Below are positions 1-10,800 of a DNA stretch of 64,000 nucleotides, piece by piece. The DNA is from JBBDWK01 sp040902885. GTDB lineage: Bacteria; Acidobacteriota; Terriglobia; Bryobacterales; Bryobacteraceae. How positions within the stretch are numbered: position 1 is the first letter of the stretch; each line of letters begins with the position of its first letter. A program made the position numbers and the translations under genes. The stretch spans positions 50,344-114,343 of the forward strand of contig JBBDWK010000063.1 of the NCBI GenBank assembly GCA_040902885.1, given 5' to 3'. The notes beneath the pieces were generated by a model. The model saw nothing but the letters and a program-made list of their open reading frames with translations. It did no database searches and was not told the DNA's origin.

Positions 1-1167
1 ATTCAGCTCGACGATGGAAGCCAGCCCAAGATCGTAACGGGCTTGCGCAAGCCGCCCCGATCTGCCGGCCTGCTCGACCAGCCTCGCCGTCACGTCCAAC
101 CGCCTCCATGCCGTCTGCGCGTTCAGCCACGCCACCCTGACGTCGTTGCGGATGCGAATCTCGCTTCCCCGGACCTCTTCGGCCAGCGCCTGTGCGCGTA
201 ACGCGGCTTCAGTCTGCCGGGCAGAGAAGAGATGGCCATTGAAGATAGGGAAATTGACGTTGACGCCAACTCCGCCATAGTGGCCCCGAAGATCCCGATT
301 ATCCCGAAGCGGAATTGAGCCTGCGACGCCCAGAGCGGTGACAGACGGCAGTTTGAGCTTTCGCTCGGCCTCGGCAAAACTCAGTTCAGCCTGTCGCCGC
401 AGCCTCAGGCTGGCCAGATCCGGTCTGTCCTGAAGCGCCTGCTGCACCAGCGTATCCGGAACCGGCGGGAGCGGCGGGGGCAGATCTTCTTCGGCCAGAC
501 GGAACTCGCGCGGAGCATCCAAACCCACGGCAGCCGAGAGTTCGGATAGCGCCGCCTGGATATCGTTTTCGGCCCGAAACAGCACCAGCTCCGCCGCGGA
601 CACGTTGACCTCCGCAAAACTGACATCGAGGCTCGACTTCAAATCGCTCTGAAACAGCGCATTGATCTGCTTGAGCGTCAACTGCCGGCTGGCCACTGTG
701 TCCCGCGCAATCTTGAGCACGGTCTGGGACAGCAGCGCGTTGAAATAAGCCTGGCGGACGTTGAGCAGGACCTGTGCACGCGTAAAAGACGCGTTTTCAC
801 TCTCGGCGCCGGCGCGGGACCGCGCGCTTTCCGTAAGGCTGCCGGTGCGCCCGAAATCGGTCAGCAGTTGCGTGACATTCACGCCCCCGGCAAATCGGCT
901 GTCCAGACGCGAAGTGGTGATGTTTCCCGCTCCGATGCGGCTCCCCTCGTCCACCTGGACACCGGTCAGGTTGGCCGCGATGGTCGGGAAGTAAGCCGAT
1001 CGGGCGGCGGCGGTGGATGCATCCGCCGCCCGGGCTCGCAGAACCGAGGCGGTTATGCGCGGATGATTCTGTCGCGCCAGTCTTTCCGCCTCGGCCAGAG
1101 TCAGAATCTCTTGCGCGCAAACCGGCGCGGCCAGCCCCGCGGCCAGCAGAAACTTCAATGGCTTCAT
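1..1167 (-). CDS. TolC-family outer-membrane efflux protein (3' part beyond window)
   Basis: Outer-membrane channel of a tripartite efflux pump. Translating the minus strand from an ATG at 1167 gives a signal peptide (MKPLKFLLAAGLAAPVCAQ) followed by the typical helical TolC pattern: LTLAEAERLARQNHP near the mature N-terminus, a FGRTGS turn, and after about residue 220 the second-repeat motif DRPDLASLRLRRQAEL. Continuous reading to base 1 shows 389 codons, so only the C-terminal end is missing. Its ATG overlaps the stop of the upstream RND pump gene as ATGA, which implies translational coupling and one operon (adaptor, pump, channel). The exact substrate cannot be read from the sequence. Confidence 0.9.
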   Translation of the reverse strand, partial: MKPLKFLLAAGLAAPVCAQEILTLAEAERLARQNHPRITASVLRARAADASTAAARSAYFPTIAANLTGVQVDEGSRIGAGNITTSRLDSRFAGGVNVTQLLTDFGRTGSLTESARSRAGAESENASFTRAQVLLNVRQAYFNALLSQTVLKIARDTVASRQLTLKQINALFQSDLKSSLDVSFAEVNVSAAELVLFRAENDIQAALSELSAAVGLDAPREFRLAEEDLPPPLPPVPDTLVQQALQDRPDLASLRLRRQAELSFAEAERKLKLPSVTALGVAGSIPLRDNRDLRGHYGGVGVNVNFPIFNGHLFSARQTEAALRAQALAEEVRGSEIRIRNDVRVAWLNAQTAWRRLDVTARLVEQAGRSGRLAQARYDLGLASIVELN

Positions 1168-4100
1168 CTGGATTCCCGAGGTTGCGGCAGGCCCGCGGAA
1201 GCCCCGCGATTCCGGTAGCAGACCAGATAGGCCGCGGGAACCACGAAGATCGTCAACAACAGTGAGACACTCATTCCACCGATAATGGCCCGCGCCAGGG
1301 GCGCATACGCTTCGCTGCCGGTGCCCAGCTTCATGGCCATCGGAATCAGGCCGATAATCGTCGCCAGCGACGTCATCAGGATCGGCCGGAGCCGGACGCG
1401 GCCGGCCGTCGCGACGGCGTCGGGCAGAGCCATCCCGTCCATTCGAAGGCGCCGGGTGAAATCGACGATCAAAATGCTATTGGACACCACGATGCCGACC
1501 ATCATCACGATCCCCATCAGCGATTGCACATTGAGCGTCGTCTCCGAGAAGAACAGCATGAGCATCACTCCCATCAATCCCGCCGGCACGGCCAGGAGGA
1601 TAAGCAGGGGATCCACGAACGACTGGAACTGCGCCACCAGGATCAGGTACAGCAGAACCACCGCCAGAAACAGGCCCAGGCCAAAGCTCTTGAATGACGC
1701 CCGCATCCCGTCCACCATGCCGCGCAGGTTCACGCGAACGTCCTTGGGCAGTTCGGTGTCCCGGAGCAGCGCTTCGATTCTGGACGCCACTCTCCCGATG
1801 TCTTCCGTGGACAAGCTGACATACGCGTCCACGACCTTTCGCAGGCCATAGTGCACGACCTCAGTCGGCGCCTGCGTTCGCTCTATGGACCCGACAGCGT
1901 CGAGCGTCGTGGCCAGCGCCCGCCCGGGAGCGCGAAGCGGCAGCCGCGAGAGATCCGCCAAGTCCTTCACCGTGTGCTCGGGATACTGAACCGTGAGGAA
2001 GAAGTCGTTGTGACTGCGGGGGTCGGTCCAGAACGTGGGCGCAATCATCTGGCTGGAGGAAACCGCCGTAATCAGATTGCTGACCACTTCTTTCTGGCTC
2101 AATCCGAGCTGACTGGCCCGCACCCGGTCGATATTGATGCTGAGCGCGGGATTGTCCAGGTCCTGGGGGATGAGGACGTCGTTGACGCCCGGAAGTTTCT
2201 TCACCTCGGCCGCGAGTTTGGCCGCAACTTGATAGATCGTCTCCAGGTTGGCGCCGCTTACCTGAACGTCGATCGGCGCCGGCATGCCAAAGTTGAGCAC
2301 CGCATCCACGAAGCCGCCCGACTGGAAGTAGGCGGTCATCTCCGGCATCTCCGCCCGGATGCGCCGCCGCACTCGATCCATATATTCGTAACTTCCGATC
2401 TTGTGTTTCTCCTTGAGGCTCACCTGCAGGAACGCGGTGTGAGGCGCCGAGTTGCTGGTGTAGATGGCCGAGAAGTCCGGCACCACGCCGATGTTCGAAA
2501 CCATCATGTCGTAGTCTTCCGGATCGACAGTCTCGCGAACCAGCTTCTCCACCTGGGCGACCTTCCTCTCGGTAGCTTGCAGGCTCGTGCCGGACGGCGC
2601 TTTCAGGTTGATGACGAACTGTCCGGCATCCGTCCTCGGGAAAAACGCGACGCCCAGCAAGGGATACATGGCGAGGCTGGCCGCGCACGCTCCCAGCAGC
2701 AGGACCAGCACGCTCACGGGCTTGCGCAGCACCAAGGCGAGCAACCGGTCATAGATCTTTAGCAGCTTCAGGAGGCCGTCGTTGAAGCCGAAAAAGAACC
2801 GCGCGGCGCCCTGCCTGGGGATGCCGTGTTTCTTCCCATGTCCCTTGATGAACACCGCGCAGAAAAGGGGCACGATGGTCATGGCCACCAGATAGGAGGC
2901 CATCAACGCCAGAACCACGGTAATTGCCAGCGCGGAGAACAGGTCTTTGCTCACTCCGTAAAGGAAGGTCACCGGGAAGAACACCACCGCGGTGGTCAGG
3001 GTGGACGCGAGCACTGGCAGAGCCACCTCGCGGGTTCCCTCTTCGGCCGCCACGCGCGGGCTTTCGCCCAGATCCATGCGGCGGAAGATGTTCTCCAGCA
3101 CAACTATGGAGTCGTCGATCAACCGCGAAAACGCCAGCGCCAAGCCGCCCAGGGTCATCGAATTGATGGATCCGCTGCCGGCCGCGAGCGCGATAAACGC
3201 CGCCAGCGCAGAGATCGGAATGGATAGAAAAACCGCCACCGTAGCCCGCAGGCTTCCCAGGAAAAGCAGGATCATGAGCGAGGTGAGAAAGATCCCGATC
3301 GCTCCTTCGTGCATCAGTGTCTCGATCGCGTTCCTGATGAATCGGGACTGATCGAAGACCACGCGCGCCACCACATTATCCGGAACATCCAGAAGATTGG
3401 CGATCTCATTCTTGACGGACTCCACCACCGAAATCGTATTCGTCGCCCCGCCCTGGCGAAGAACTGGCTGATACACCGACGGCTGGCCGTCCACGCGGAC
3501 GATGTTGTACTGGATCTGCGCGGCGTCCTTGACCGTCCCGATGTCGCCGACGGTGACGTAGGTCTGTCCCATCGTCTTGATCGGCAACTGATGGATGCTG
3601 GCGATGTCCCGGTACTGGCTGTTGGTGTAGATGGGGTAGTCGATAGATCCCATCTTGACCGCGCCGGCCGGAAGAATGAGGTTGGCTTCGTTTACGGCGC
3701 GCACCACGTCCATGGGGCTCAGGTCGTGCGCCTGCAATCTTTGAGGATCGACGTAGACCATGATCTGGCGGTACAGCCCGCCGAACGGGGGCGGCACCGC
3801 CGCGCCGGCCAGTTTCGCGAGCTGGGTGCGAACGCGATAATGTCCCACCTCCCGCAACTGCGCCTCGCTCATGCCCTCGCCCTTCAACGCGACAAGGCAA
3901 ACGGGAAGACTCGACGCGTCAAACCGTAGAACGATGGGCGGCAGAGTTCCCGGAGGCAGCCGCCTCTGCTCCGCGGCCGCCAGATTTCCCATGATGGAAA
4001 CCGCCGAGTCCGGGTTGGTGCCGGGCTGGAAGAATATCTTGATGATGCCCACGCCCGGCAGGGAACGCGACTCGATATGCTCGATTCCCGGAGCCAGCGT

Positions 4101-4307
4101 GAAGAAGCGCTCCTGCCGCTCCACGATGTCCTGCTCAATCTGCTGGGGAGGCATCCCGGGATAGAACGTAGCGATTACCACAACCGTCAGATCCATGGAC
4201 GGAAACATGTCAACCGGCATCCGCGCCACGGTCGTGATGCCGACCACTCCGACGATCAGCGCACAAACAACAATGAAGTAGGGATTGCGAAGGGAGAACC
4301 CTGCCAT
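1164..4307 (-). CDS. RND efflux transporter, inner-membrane pump (AcrB/HAE-like)
   Basis: Proton-driven inner-membrane pump of 1047 residues, the full length of the AcrB/MdtB/CzcA superfamily. It starts with the usual cytoplasmic lead MAGFSLRNPYFIVV. It has the conserved TM4 segment with an acidic pair (D398-D399 in RLIDDSIVV), which carries the proton relay in HAE-type pumps, and a second hydrophobic bundle near residues 860-1030 (FQSFVDPLLILLAVP, MVGIVVSNSILIVDF). CzcA heavy-metal pumps have D-G instead of D-D at this site, so a drug or lipophile exporter is more likely (inference). The ATG overlaps the adaptor stop by one base (TAATG), and its own stop overlaps the TolC start. Confidence 0.93.
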   Translation of the reverse strand: MAGFSLRNPYFIVVCALIVGVVGITTVARMPVDMFPSMDLTVVVIATFYPGMPPQQIEQDIVERQERFFTLAPGIEHIESRSLPGVGIIKIFFQPGTNPDSAVSIMGNLAAAEQRRLPPGTLPPIVLRFDASSLPVCLVALKGEGMSEAQLREVGHYRVRTQLAKLAGAAVPPPFGGLYRQIMVYVDPQRLQAHDLSPMDVVRAVNEANLILPAGAVKMGSIDYPIYTNSQYRDIASIHQLPIKTMGQTYVTVGDIGTVKDAAQIQYNIVRVDGQPSVYQPVLRQGGATNTISVVESVKNEIANLLDVPDNVVARVVFDQSRFIRNAIETLMHEGAIGIFLTSLMILLFLGSLRATVAVFLSIPISALAAFIALAAGSGSINSMTLGGLALAFSRLIDDSIVVLENIFRRMDLGESPRVAAEEGTREVALPVLASTLTTAVVFFPVTFLYGVSKDLFSALAITVVLALMASYLVAMTIVPLFCAVFIKGHGKKHGIPRQGAARFFFGFNDGLLKLLKIYDRLLALVLRKPVSVLVLLLGACAASLAMYPLLGVAFFPRTDAGQFVINLKAPSGTSLQATERKVAQVEKLVRETVDPEDYDMMVSNIGVVPDFSAIYTSNSAPHTAFLQVSLKEKHKIGSYEYMDRVRRRIRAEMPEMTAYFQSGGFVDAVLNFGMPAPIDVQVSGANLETIYQVAAKLAAEVKKLPGVNDVLIPQDLDNPALSINIDRVRASQLGLSQKEVVSNLITAVSSSQMIAPTFWTDPRSHNDFFLTVQYPEHTVKDLADLSRLPLRAPGRALATTLDAVGSIERTQAPTEVVHYGLRKVVDAYVSLSTEDIGRVASRIEALLRDTELPKDVRVNLRGMVDGMRASFKSFGLGLFLAVVLLYLILVAQFQSFVDPLLILLAVPAGLMGVMLMLFFSETTLNVQSLMGIVMMVGIVVSNSILIVDFTRRLRMDGMALPDAVATAGRVRLRPILMTSLATIIGLIPMAMKLGTGSEAYAPLARAIIGGMSVSLLLTIFVVPAAYLVCYRNRGASAGLPQPRESR

Positions 4308-5533
4308 TACCCGATGCCCACAACCTTCGGCTCGACCTTGTCGCCTGCCTTCAGCTGTCCCTTGTTTCCGACAATCACCATCTCGTCCACTGCCACGCCT
4401 TTGACGACCTCTACCCTCGTTGCTCTTTCCATGCCGACTTCCACCGGCCGGTCTTCCACGAGGCCCTGCGCATTCACGACCATCACCAGACGCTTCCCGT
4501 CGCGCACAACCAGCGCTTGAACCGGTACGGTGATTGCATTCTGGCGATGCTCCAGCGTGAGTACAGCGTCCGCATACATGCCCGGAATCAGCGCTCCCTT
4601 CGGATTCATGACGTCTACCTCCACGTCCATGGTGCGGGTGGAGCTCCGGACGTCGCTCGTGAAGCGGGACACCTTACCGGAGAACGACCGGCCGAGCGAA
4701 TTGACGCGAATCGTCGCCTGCTTTCCGATCGCGATATCGGGCGCCGCGGATTCGGGAACGGGAATGATCATCCGGAGGCGGTCGATCTGGGCGATCCGCA
4801 CGACCGGCATGGCCTGCGTCTGGGATGCCGTGCCGGCCTGGATCATAGCGCCGGTGTCGGCATAGCGCTTGGTCACCACTCCCGCGAACGGCGCCACGAT
4901 CTGAGCGTAGCCGGAAAGCGTTTTGGTCCTTTCCTCGGACGCGCGGGAAAACTCGATCTGCTGTTCCGCGGAGGTCAGGCTCGCTTTGGCCGCGGCCACT
5001 TGAGCTTCCGCAGCGCGCTTTCTCGCCAGCGCTTCATCGATTTCGTGTTGCGCGACCAGTCCTTTCTCCGTCTTGTTCACGGAGACCAGCCGCGACCAAG
5101 AAAGGTCGATTAGGCTTTGATTTGCCTGCGCACGCTCCAATTCGCCCTTCATGCGCAACAGTTCCGCCTCCGCGCGGCCGCGCGTAGCCTTCGCCTGAGC
5201 AAGCTCGTCCGTCATCTCCGGAATGTCCAGAATCGCCAGGAGCTGGCCGGCTGTGACTCGGTCGCCCACATCCACGTAAATCTGCCGCATGTAGCCCGCT
5301 ACCTTGGCGTGGACGTCCACCACCTGGTAAGGCCGGAACTCCCCTGTGATGACGATCTCCCTGGACAACGGCTCAACAGCAGCCTTGGCCACCGCAACGG
5401 CAGCGCGAGGCGAGGCAGCGAGCACCGGCGGACTGCTCGCTGGAGAGGACTCCGAACACGAGGTCCCAACGGCAGCCAGACAGCCCGCGAGGAGGCAACT
5501 CACCCAAATCCAATAGACGCGTGCCGATAACAT
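4307..5533 (-). CDS. RND efflux periplasmic adaptor (membrane fusion protein), lipoprotein
   Basis: Links the RND pump to the TolC channel. Start at 5533 was chosen because it is preceded by GGAAGA and opens a lipoprotein signal peptide (MLSARVYWIWVSCLLAGC, lipobox LLAG-C18); a longer upstream frame has no signal. In order: a biotinyl-lipoyl half motif (VVDVHAKVAGYMRQIYVDVGDRVTAGQLLAIL), a long alpha-hairpin rich in Glu, Ala and Arg, a second lipoyl half (IVAPFAGVVTKRYADTGAMI), a beta-barrel and a membrane-proximal domain. About 408 residues, normal for HlyD/AcrA relatives. First gene of the three-gene operon. Confidence 0.92.
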   Translation of the reverse strand: MLSARVYWIWVSCLLAGCLAAVGTSCSESSPASSPPVLAASPRAAVAVAKAAVEPLSREIVITGEFRPYQVVDVHAKVAGYMRQIYVDVGDRVTAGQLLAILDIPEMTDELAQAKATRGRAEAELLRMKGELERAQANQSLIDLSWSRLVSVNKTEKGLVAQHEIDEALARKRAAEAQVAAAKASLTSAEQQIEFSRASEERTKTLSGYAQIVAPFAGVVTKRYADTGAMIQAGTASQTQAMPVVRIAQIDRLRMIIPVPESAAPDIAIGKQATIRVNSLGRSFSGKVSRFTSDVRSSTRTMDVEVDVMNPKGALIPGMYADAVLTLEHRQNAITVPVQALVVRDGKRLVMVVNAQGLVEDRPVEVGMERATRVEVVKGVAVDEMVIVGNKGQLKAGDKVEPKVVGIG

Positions 5534-5613
5534 TTTTTCTTCCAGAGGCGGCTCCAAGGCATTGTAACGCAATTGTAACTTTCGCGAGAAATGAATTGTT
5601 ATCATACCTGCTT
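5534..5613. promoter_or_regulatory. Divergent promoter region with tandem ATTGTAAC sites
   Basis: This 80-bp gap drives the efflux operon leftward and the dehydrogenase rightward. It holds two copies of ATTGTAAC at 5561-5568 and 5572-5579, 11 bp apart (one helical turn). On the minus strand these read GTTACAAT and include two TACAAT hexamers that could serve as -10 boxes for the efflux operon. On the plus strand TATCAT (5600-5605) lies 8 bases before the ATG at 5614, which has no Shine-Dalgarno sequence, so that message may be leaderless. The sites are visible; promoter function is inferred. Confidence 0.45.
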
Positions 5614-6576
5614 ATGTCAATTTCTCCCTTCGGCAGTGCCGCGGTCATTGGAACGGGGATGATGGGTCCGGGCATTGCGGTGACGCTCGCGCTGGGCGGC
5701 ATTCCATCCACGATCCTGAGCCGGACTGAAGAAGGCGCGCAGCGGGGTCTCGATACGGCGCGATCCCAGGTGCGCCTGCTGGCCGATCACTCGCTCGCCA
5801 CTCCCGAGCAAGCCGCGCGGGCGCTGGCGGCTCTGAGCGCTTCCAACGACTTCGAAAAAGTGATCTCGCAGGCCGATCTGGTGGTCGAGTCCGCGCCCGA
5901 GGACATGGAGTTCAAGCAGAAGCTGTTCGCGCACATGGACTCAATTGCGAAGCCCGCTGCAGTGCTGGCCACTAACACCTCCGGCCTCAGCATTACCGCC
6001 GTGGCTTCCCTCTGCTCCCGCCCGGAGCGCGTTCTCACGACGCATTTCTGGAATCCGCCGCACCTGATGCCGCTGGTTGAGATCGTGAAAGGCGAGAAGA
6101 CCTCGGAGGCCGTGGCAGTAGGGGTGCGCCAGTTGCTCGAAGCGTGCGGCAAAGTAGCGGTGGTGGTGAAGAAGGACCGGCCGGGACAACTTGGCAACCG
6201 CCTTCAGATGGCATTGTGGCGCGAGGCGGTCAACATTGTGGCCGAAGGCATCGCCACCGCCGAAGACGTGGATCTGGCGGCCAAGGCGGGCTTCGGTCTG
6301 CGCCTGCCGGTTTACGGCATCTTCGAGCATGCCGACGCTGTCGGCCTGCCCATGGTGCTGGGCATCATGGAATACGTCTCCAAAGACCTGTACAATCATC
6401 CTGGCGCCCCCACTCTGCTGCACGACCTGGCGGCGCGCGGCGAGCACGGAGCCAAGGTTGGGAAGGGCTTTTACGACTGGTCCCGGAAGAGTATCGACGA
6501 AGTGAAGGCGCGCCGTGACGAGTTCGTGCTGGAGTTTCTGAAACGTGAAAAGCAGCGTAGCGCGACGTCAGCTTGA
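5614..6576 (+). CDS. 3-hydroxyacyl-CoA dehydrogenase family protein
   Basis: NAD-dependent oxidoreductase of the 3-hydroxyacyl-CoA/3-hydroxybutyryl-CoA dehydrogenase family, 320 residues, the usual single-function length. The N-terminal Rossmann motif is GTGMMGPGIAV. The conserved segments NTSGLSITAVA and RVLTTHFWNPPHLMPLVEIV contain the catalytic His (H in THFWNP) that pairs with a Glu. The C-terminal dimerisation domain includes KAGFGLRLPVYGIFEHADAVGL and ends at GKGFYDWS. Start 5614 was chosen over an in-frame upstream ATG because it directly precedes the Rossmann strand. It overlaps the next gene by 32 bases. Substrate is not certain: beta-oxidation and polyhydroxybutyrate routes are both possible. 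Confidence 0.88.
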   Translation: MSISPFGSAAVIGTGMMGPGIAVTLALGGIPSTILSRTEEGAQRGLDTARSQVRLLADHSLATPEQAARALAALSASNDFEKVISQADLVVESAPEDMEFKQKLFAHMDSIAKPAAVLATNTSGLSITAVASLCSRPERVLTTHFWNPPHLMPLVEIVKGEKTSEAVAVGVRQLLEACGKVAVVVKKDRPGQLGNRLQMALWREAVNIVAEGIATAEDVDLAAKAGFGLRLPVYGIFEHADAVGLPMVLGIMEYVSKDLYNHPGAPTLLHDLAARGEHGAKVGKGFYDWSRKSIDEVKARRDEFVLEFLKREKQRSATSA

Positions 6577-7720
6577 TCTGGTTGGCCGTCTGCTGCTGGC
6601 GGGCGCATCCCTTCCCCTGCTTGCCGAAAATCCGGCGCGCTTTCGCGAGCACACCATCGCCTCCGATCTGAAAGGTGGATACCAGGTGGTGGCCGTCGAC
6701 ATGAATCGGGACGGCAGGACGGACCTGATCGGGCTCGCTTCCGGCATGCCGGAGCTGGTCTGGTTTGAGAACCCCACATGGAAACGCCATGTCATCGCGC
6801 GCGGTTTCAACCGCATGATCAATTTGGGCGCGTGGGACACCGATGGCGACGGCATTCCCGAGATCGTCGTGGCGCACGAGTTCGCCAATCAAGCCAGGAA
6901 CAGCATCGGAATCGTCTCACTGTTGCAGCACCAGGGCGATCCGCTCCAGCCATGGAAAGTCACCGAGATCGATCGGCTCACCACCTCGCACCGCATCCGG
7001 TGGGCCGCGATCGAAGGCAAAGGGGCCAGAGTGGCCGTAAACGCGCCTCTTACCGGAGCCAAAGCGGAAGCCCCGGATTACAGGGACAACACGCCACTGG
7101 TTTTCTATCGTCCCGGAGAGTGGAAGCGCCAGTCCATCGGCGATGAGAATGAAGGCGTCGTCCACGGCATCTTCGTCGCGGATTGGGACGGCGACGGGCG
7201 CGATGACATTCTGACCGCGAGCTTCGTTGGCATCCACGTCTATCGTCTGAATCGGGGCAAGTGGACGCGCACGGAGATTGCGCGAGGCGATCCGGCGGAG
7301 TGGCCGAAGTCGGGCGCAAGCGACATAGCCATCGGGCATATCCGCAAGCGGCGCTTCCTGGCTTCCATCGAGCCGTGGCACGGCAACCAGGTGGTCGTCT
7401 ATGACGACGGCGGCAAGACCCGGCGAGTGATCGACGAATCGCTGGAGGACGGCCACACCATCGTGACCGGAGATTTGAACGGCGACGGCAGCGACGAAAT
7501 CGTAGCCGGCTTCCGGCGCGGCAAGCGCAGCGTCTACGTCTATTACGCGACTGACGGGAAGGGCGAGCGATGGGAGAAGCGGGTGCTCGACGACGGTGGA
7601 ATTGCCGCAGCCGCCTGCGCGGCTTCCGATCTCAACGGCGACCGCCGGCTGGATCTCGCCTGCATCGGCTCCTCCACAACCAACCTCAAATGGTATGAGA
7701 ACCTGGGCCCGGAGCGCTAA
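6545..7720 (+). CDS. Secreted FG-GAP/VCBS beta-propeller protein
   Basis: Exported protein of 391 residues with a GTG start (6545) inside the end of the dehydrogenase gene, which suggests coupled translation. The N-terminus has a basic then hydrophobic leader ending near LLAEN. At least five Asp-rich Ca2+-binding loops of FG-GAP repeats are visible: DMNRDGRTDLIG, DTDGDGIPEIV, DWDGDGRDDILTA, DLNGDGSDEIVAG and DLNGDRRLDLACIG, arranged as the blades of a propeller. Such proteins are common and expanded in Acidobacteriota and Planctomycetota and usually act as extracellular binding scaffolds. No catalytic motif is seen and the ligand is unknown. Confidence 0.8.
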   Translation: MKSSVARRQLDLVGRLLLAGASLPLLAENPARFREHTIASDLKGGYQVVAVDMNRDGRTDLIGLASGMPELVWFENPTWKRHVIARGFNRMINLGAWDTDGDGIPEIVVAHEFANQARNSIGIVSLLQHQGDPLQPWKVTEIDRLTTSHRIRWAAIEGKGARVAVNAPLTGAKAEAPDYRDNTPLVFYRPGEWKRQSIGDENEGVVHGIFVADWDGDGRDDILTASFVGIHVYRLNRGKWTRTEIARGDPAEWPKSGASDIAIGHIRKRRFLASIEPWHGNQVVVYDDGGKTRRVIDESLEDGHTIVTGDLNGDGSDEIVAGFRRGKRSVYVYYATDGKGERWEKRVLDDGGIAAAACAASDLNGDRRLDLACIGSSTTNLKWYENLGPER

Positions 7721-7885
7721 AACCGGGCAGCCGAATCGCCCATAAGCACTAACTTAAAGCCTGGTCAGGTTCCTGGCACAAGTCCGGGATGCGACTTTTC
7801 ATCAATGTGGAGCGCAACCTAAACGCTACGCCGTTTCTGTTAGCCGCCCGGAGAGCGATCAGGCCGGGCACGGACCTGATACTCC

Positions 7886-10800
7886 TTAACAACAGTGGGT
7901 AACGATCTTGAGCAGCCGGCCGTCGGTACGGTCATCCGTTAGAATCGTGACCTTGCTTCGATCCTTACAGGCTCTTCGTACAACCTCTTCGATTCCTCGC
8001 TCACAAGTCTTGAAGCGCTTGCACCCATCACAATTCTCCAGGATGAAGCCTTCGAAGTCGCCAAAACAGTCGTAGAGGAGCTGGTAGATTTTGCCCGTGT
8101 GTGTCGTGGGAGTCGGAACGGGGACGGGAACCGGCTTGCCGCTCCCCGTAGGCGAGGCCTCAATCATATCCGGATTGCCACCCATAGCCCGCACCCGATC
8201 GGCCAGGTCGCCGACATAGCGTTCGAACACTGGATGCCAGCGGTTCGACTGCGGAATCGCCTTCTGGATATGGCGCAGCACCGAGAGGTTCCTTTCAAGG
8301 CGCGGCCGGATCTCCGCGGCCGACCGGACATGGATGTCGAACTGGGTCGTGCCGACGACCTTTAGTCGCCGGCCGTCTACCTGGCGGACGACGATCTTGA
8401 ATTTCTGGCCCTTGGTCACCGTGGGCGGCAACTGGACGCTCAACAGGCCGGCGATATTCTTGGCTAGCGGTCCCGGTAGCGGAACGTAAGCGACATTCGT
8501 CACTTTGATGCGAATTTCGCCCGGGCCGGCTTTTTCAAGATTGCCGGGACTGGGTCGCCGCGCCGAGTAGCGCAGCACCTCATCGACATCAACCTGCGGG
8601 ATGTAGAGCGTTACGTGGCTGTCGCGCGGCAGGTTGCCCCAGCCGATCACCAGCTCGTCCGGATGCAGGCGGGCAGCGGCTCCGGTGGCTGCAGCGGAAA
8701 TCTGCGGCGGCGGGAAAGGATGGGGCGATGCTTTGATCTCGAATGTGTGGTGGACGAGGTGCGAGGCGAACCCGCCCGGGTTGTCCGACTCGTCAAGCAG
8801 TATGTTGCGCTGGGCCAGATTGTCGGATGAGGCCGGCGTCGCGCCATTCTGAATCGGATCGAGCGTGTAGTGGATCTCGGCCACCAGGCACTGGTGCAGA
8901 CCGCGCATCAGCTCCTGGATGGTGACAAGTTCTCCCTGGTACGGGCCGTTCCCCTGCGGTTCCCGTGGGAAGCGCTCTTCGTCCTGGTTGATGTCGAGCC
9001 AGCAACCAAAATAGCCGTGCACCTCCTGGGCGTCGGCACCCTCCAACGTCAGCCGGTTGGTCCCGTCGGTCTGCATTTCCATGTCGTCGACGCGCTCCTC
9101 GGCGAAACACGGCACGTTGTTGATCTCGCCGCCGGTGAGGCCCAGCAGCGGCGTTGCGTTCGGGCCGTCACCGTGGCGCCGGTAGCTGCCACTCGATCCG
9201 TGGGGGTCCGTATAGTCGAGCGCTGACCAGCCGGTCGTCCAAAGCCGGAAGAAGACCCGGACATCCACCGCGTCGATGTCTTCAGGGGCGACGAAACGCA
9301 CGCGAGCCACCGCGTAGTTGTAAATCGGATGACCGTCCGCGTCCTCGGAATAGACCGCGAGGTGGTTCGTCTCCTGGTCGGTCGGAAGTTGATCGAACGG
9401 GTGCGGCTCGCCGCCCTGCCATTTGTTGTAAGCCTTCAATACCGCCTGAATATATTCGTAGGGAGCATTGGCGCCCGACTTATGCTCGACGTCGGCGGTG
9501 AGTGCTTCGTCCGGTTTGGTCTTGAACGCCCGCAGGTCAATCGACAGCCAGTTCGGGTTGCCATCGCTCATCCGTGGATTCTGGTTCTTGCTCAGTGTCA
9601 GGTCCGTCTGACAATAGAAGTCCCGCATCTTGGCGGAGAACACGACGTCTTCGAAGTCTTGATTCGCCGGAATCTGGTCGAACGCATCGGTGTTGCTGAA
9701 GCTCACTTTGACGGGGAAAGCGATGCGCTGGGCGATGTCCTTGACCTGCGGGTCGCCCTCGTACTGCGGCGATCCGAGGCTTACCGACATGCCTGGAACG
9801 GAGGAGTTGTTCTGCCTGCGGACGTCGATGGTCGGGGTGATCACTTCATCCGGCAGGAAGCCGTCGTAGACCACGTAGAGCGCGTCGTTGAAATTGGAGG
9901 GTGGCCCGAGCGCGTCGACTTCATAAACCGAGTAGGTCGAGACGTCGGCGGTCACATAACATTTCTGCTTGGAAATGCGAATGAACGGCGCCCACTGGCA
10001 CGGCCGGCCCTGGTTATCAATGATCCAGATCATGTAATAGCCCGGAGGGGCGACATTCCCGTCCGGCGGTGCCTGGACGCGAAGGGTGTTGTTGTCCACC
10101 ACGCTGAAACTGACGCTGATGTAGCGTTGATCCGGGTTGAATCCGTGCGTGCAGGACCCGCAGCGAATCAGCGCGACTCGCGCGATGCTGTTTGCCTCCG
10201 GCGTGTCGATCCGGAATTCGTGGAGGTAGCCGATGTTCGGCGGGCTCGAGGTGATCGTCGGGCGGCCTCCCTGGTAGGACGGCGCGTAGATCTCAATGCG
10301 CAGCTCGCGGTCGCCACCCTCCTCGCTCGGACCGTTCGAGCCCGCGGTCCAGACCTTTCCGTTCGGCATGAGCAGCGCCACCGAGTGGTAATGGCGCACC
10401 ACCTCCGCCGCCTCGACCTTCTGCCAGGCGCCGCTGCCGCTGTATTGGCCGCTGGCCCAATTGATGCCGGGGTCATAGATCTCCCCATTGACGACGCCGC
10501 CCTGCTGTAAATCCGGGTCGCCCGTGGAGCCGCCCGAGAGGAATACCGCCCCGGTCGGCAGGATGACCGGACAGGCGAAGCTGCGCTCTGGCGGCGTGCC
10601 CGCCCAATCATCGGTTCTGTCACCAGCTTGCTCCCACTCCGGATTCTGCACTCCAAGGTCGATGCGTTGGGCCGTCACGCCGCCCATCAGCAGCACGCGC
10701 GGGCGGAATCCTTCCTGGTGCAGCAGGGGCAGCATTACCGACGTCCAGGCCGCGGAGATGGACTGGTATTTGCCGTCGGAGGGCAAGTCGATGATGGGCG

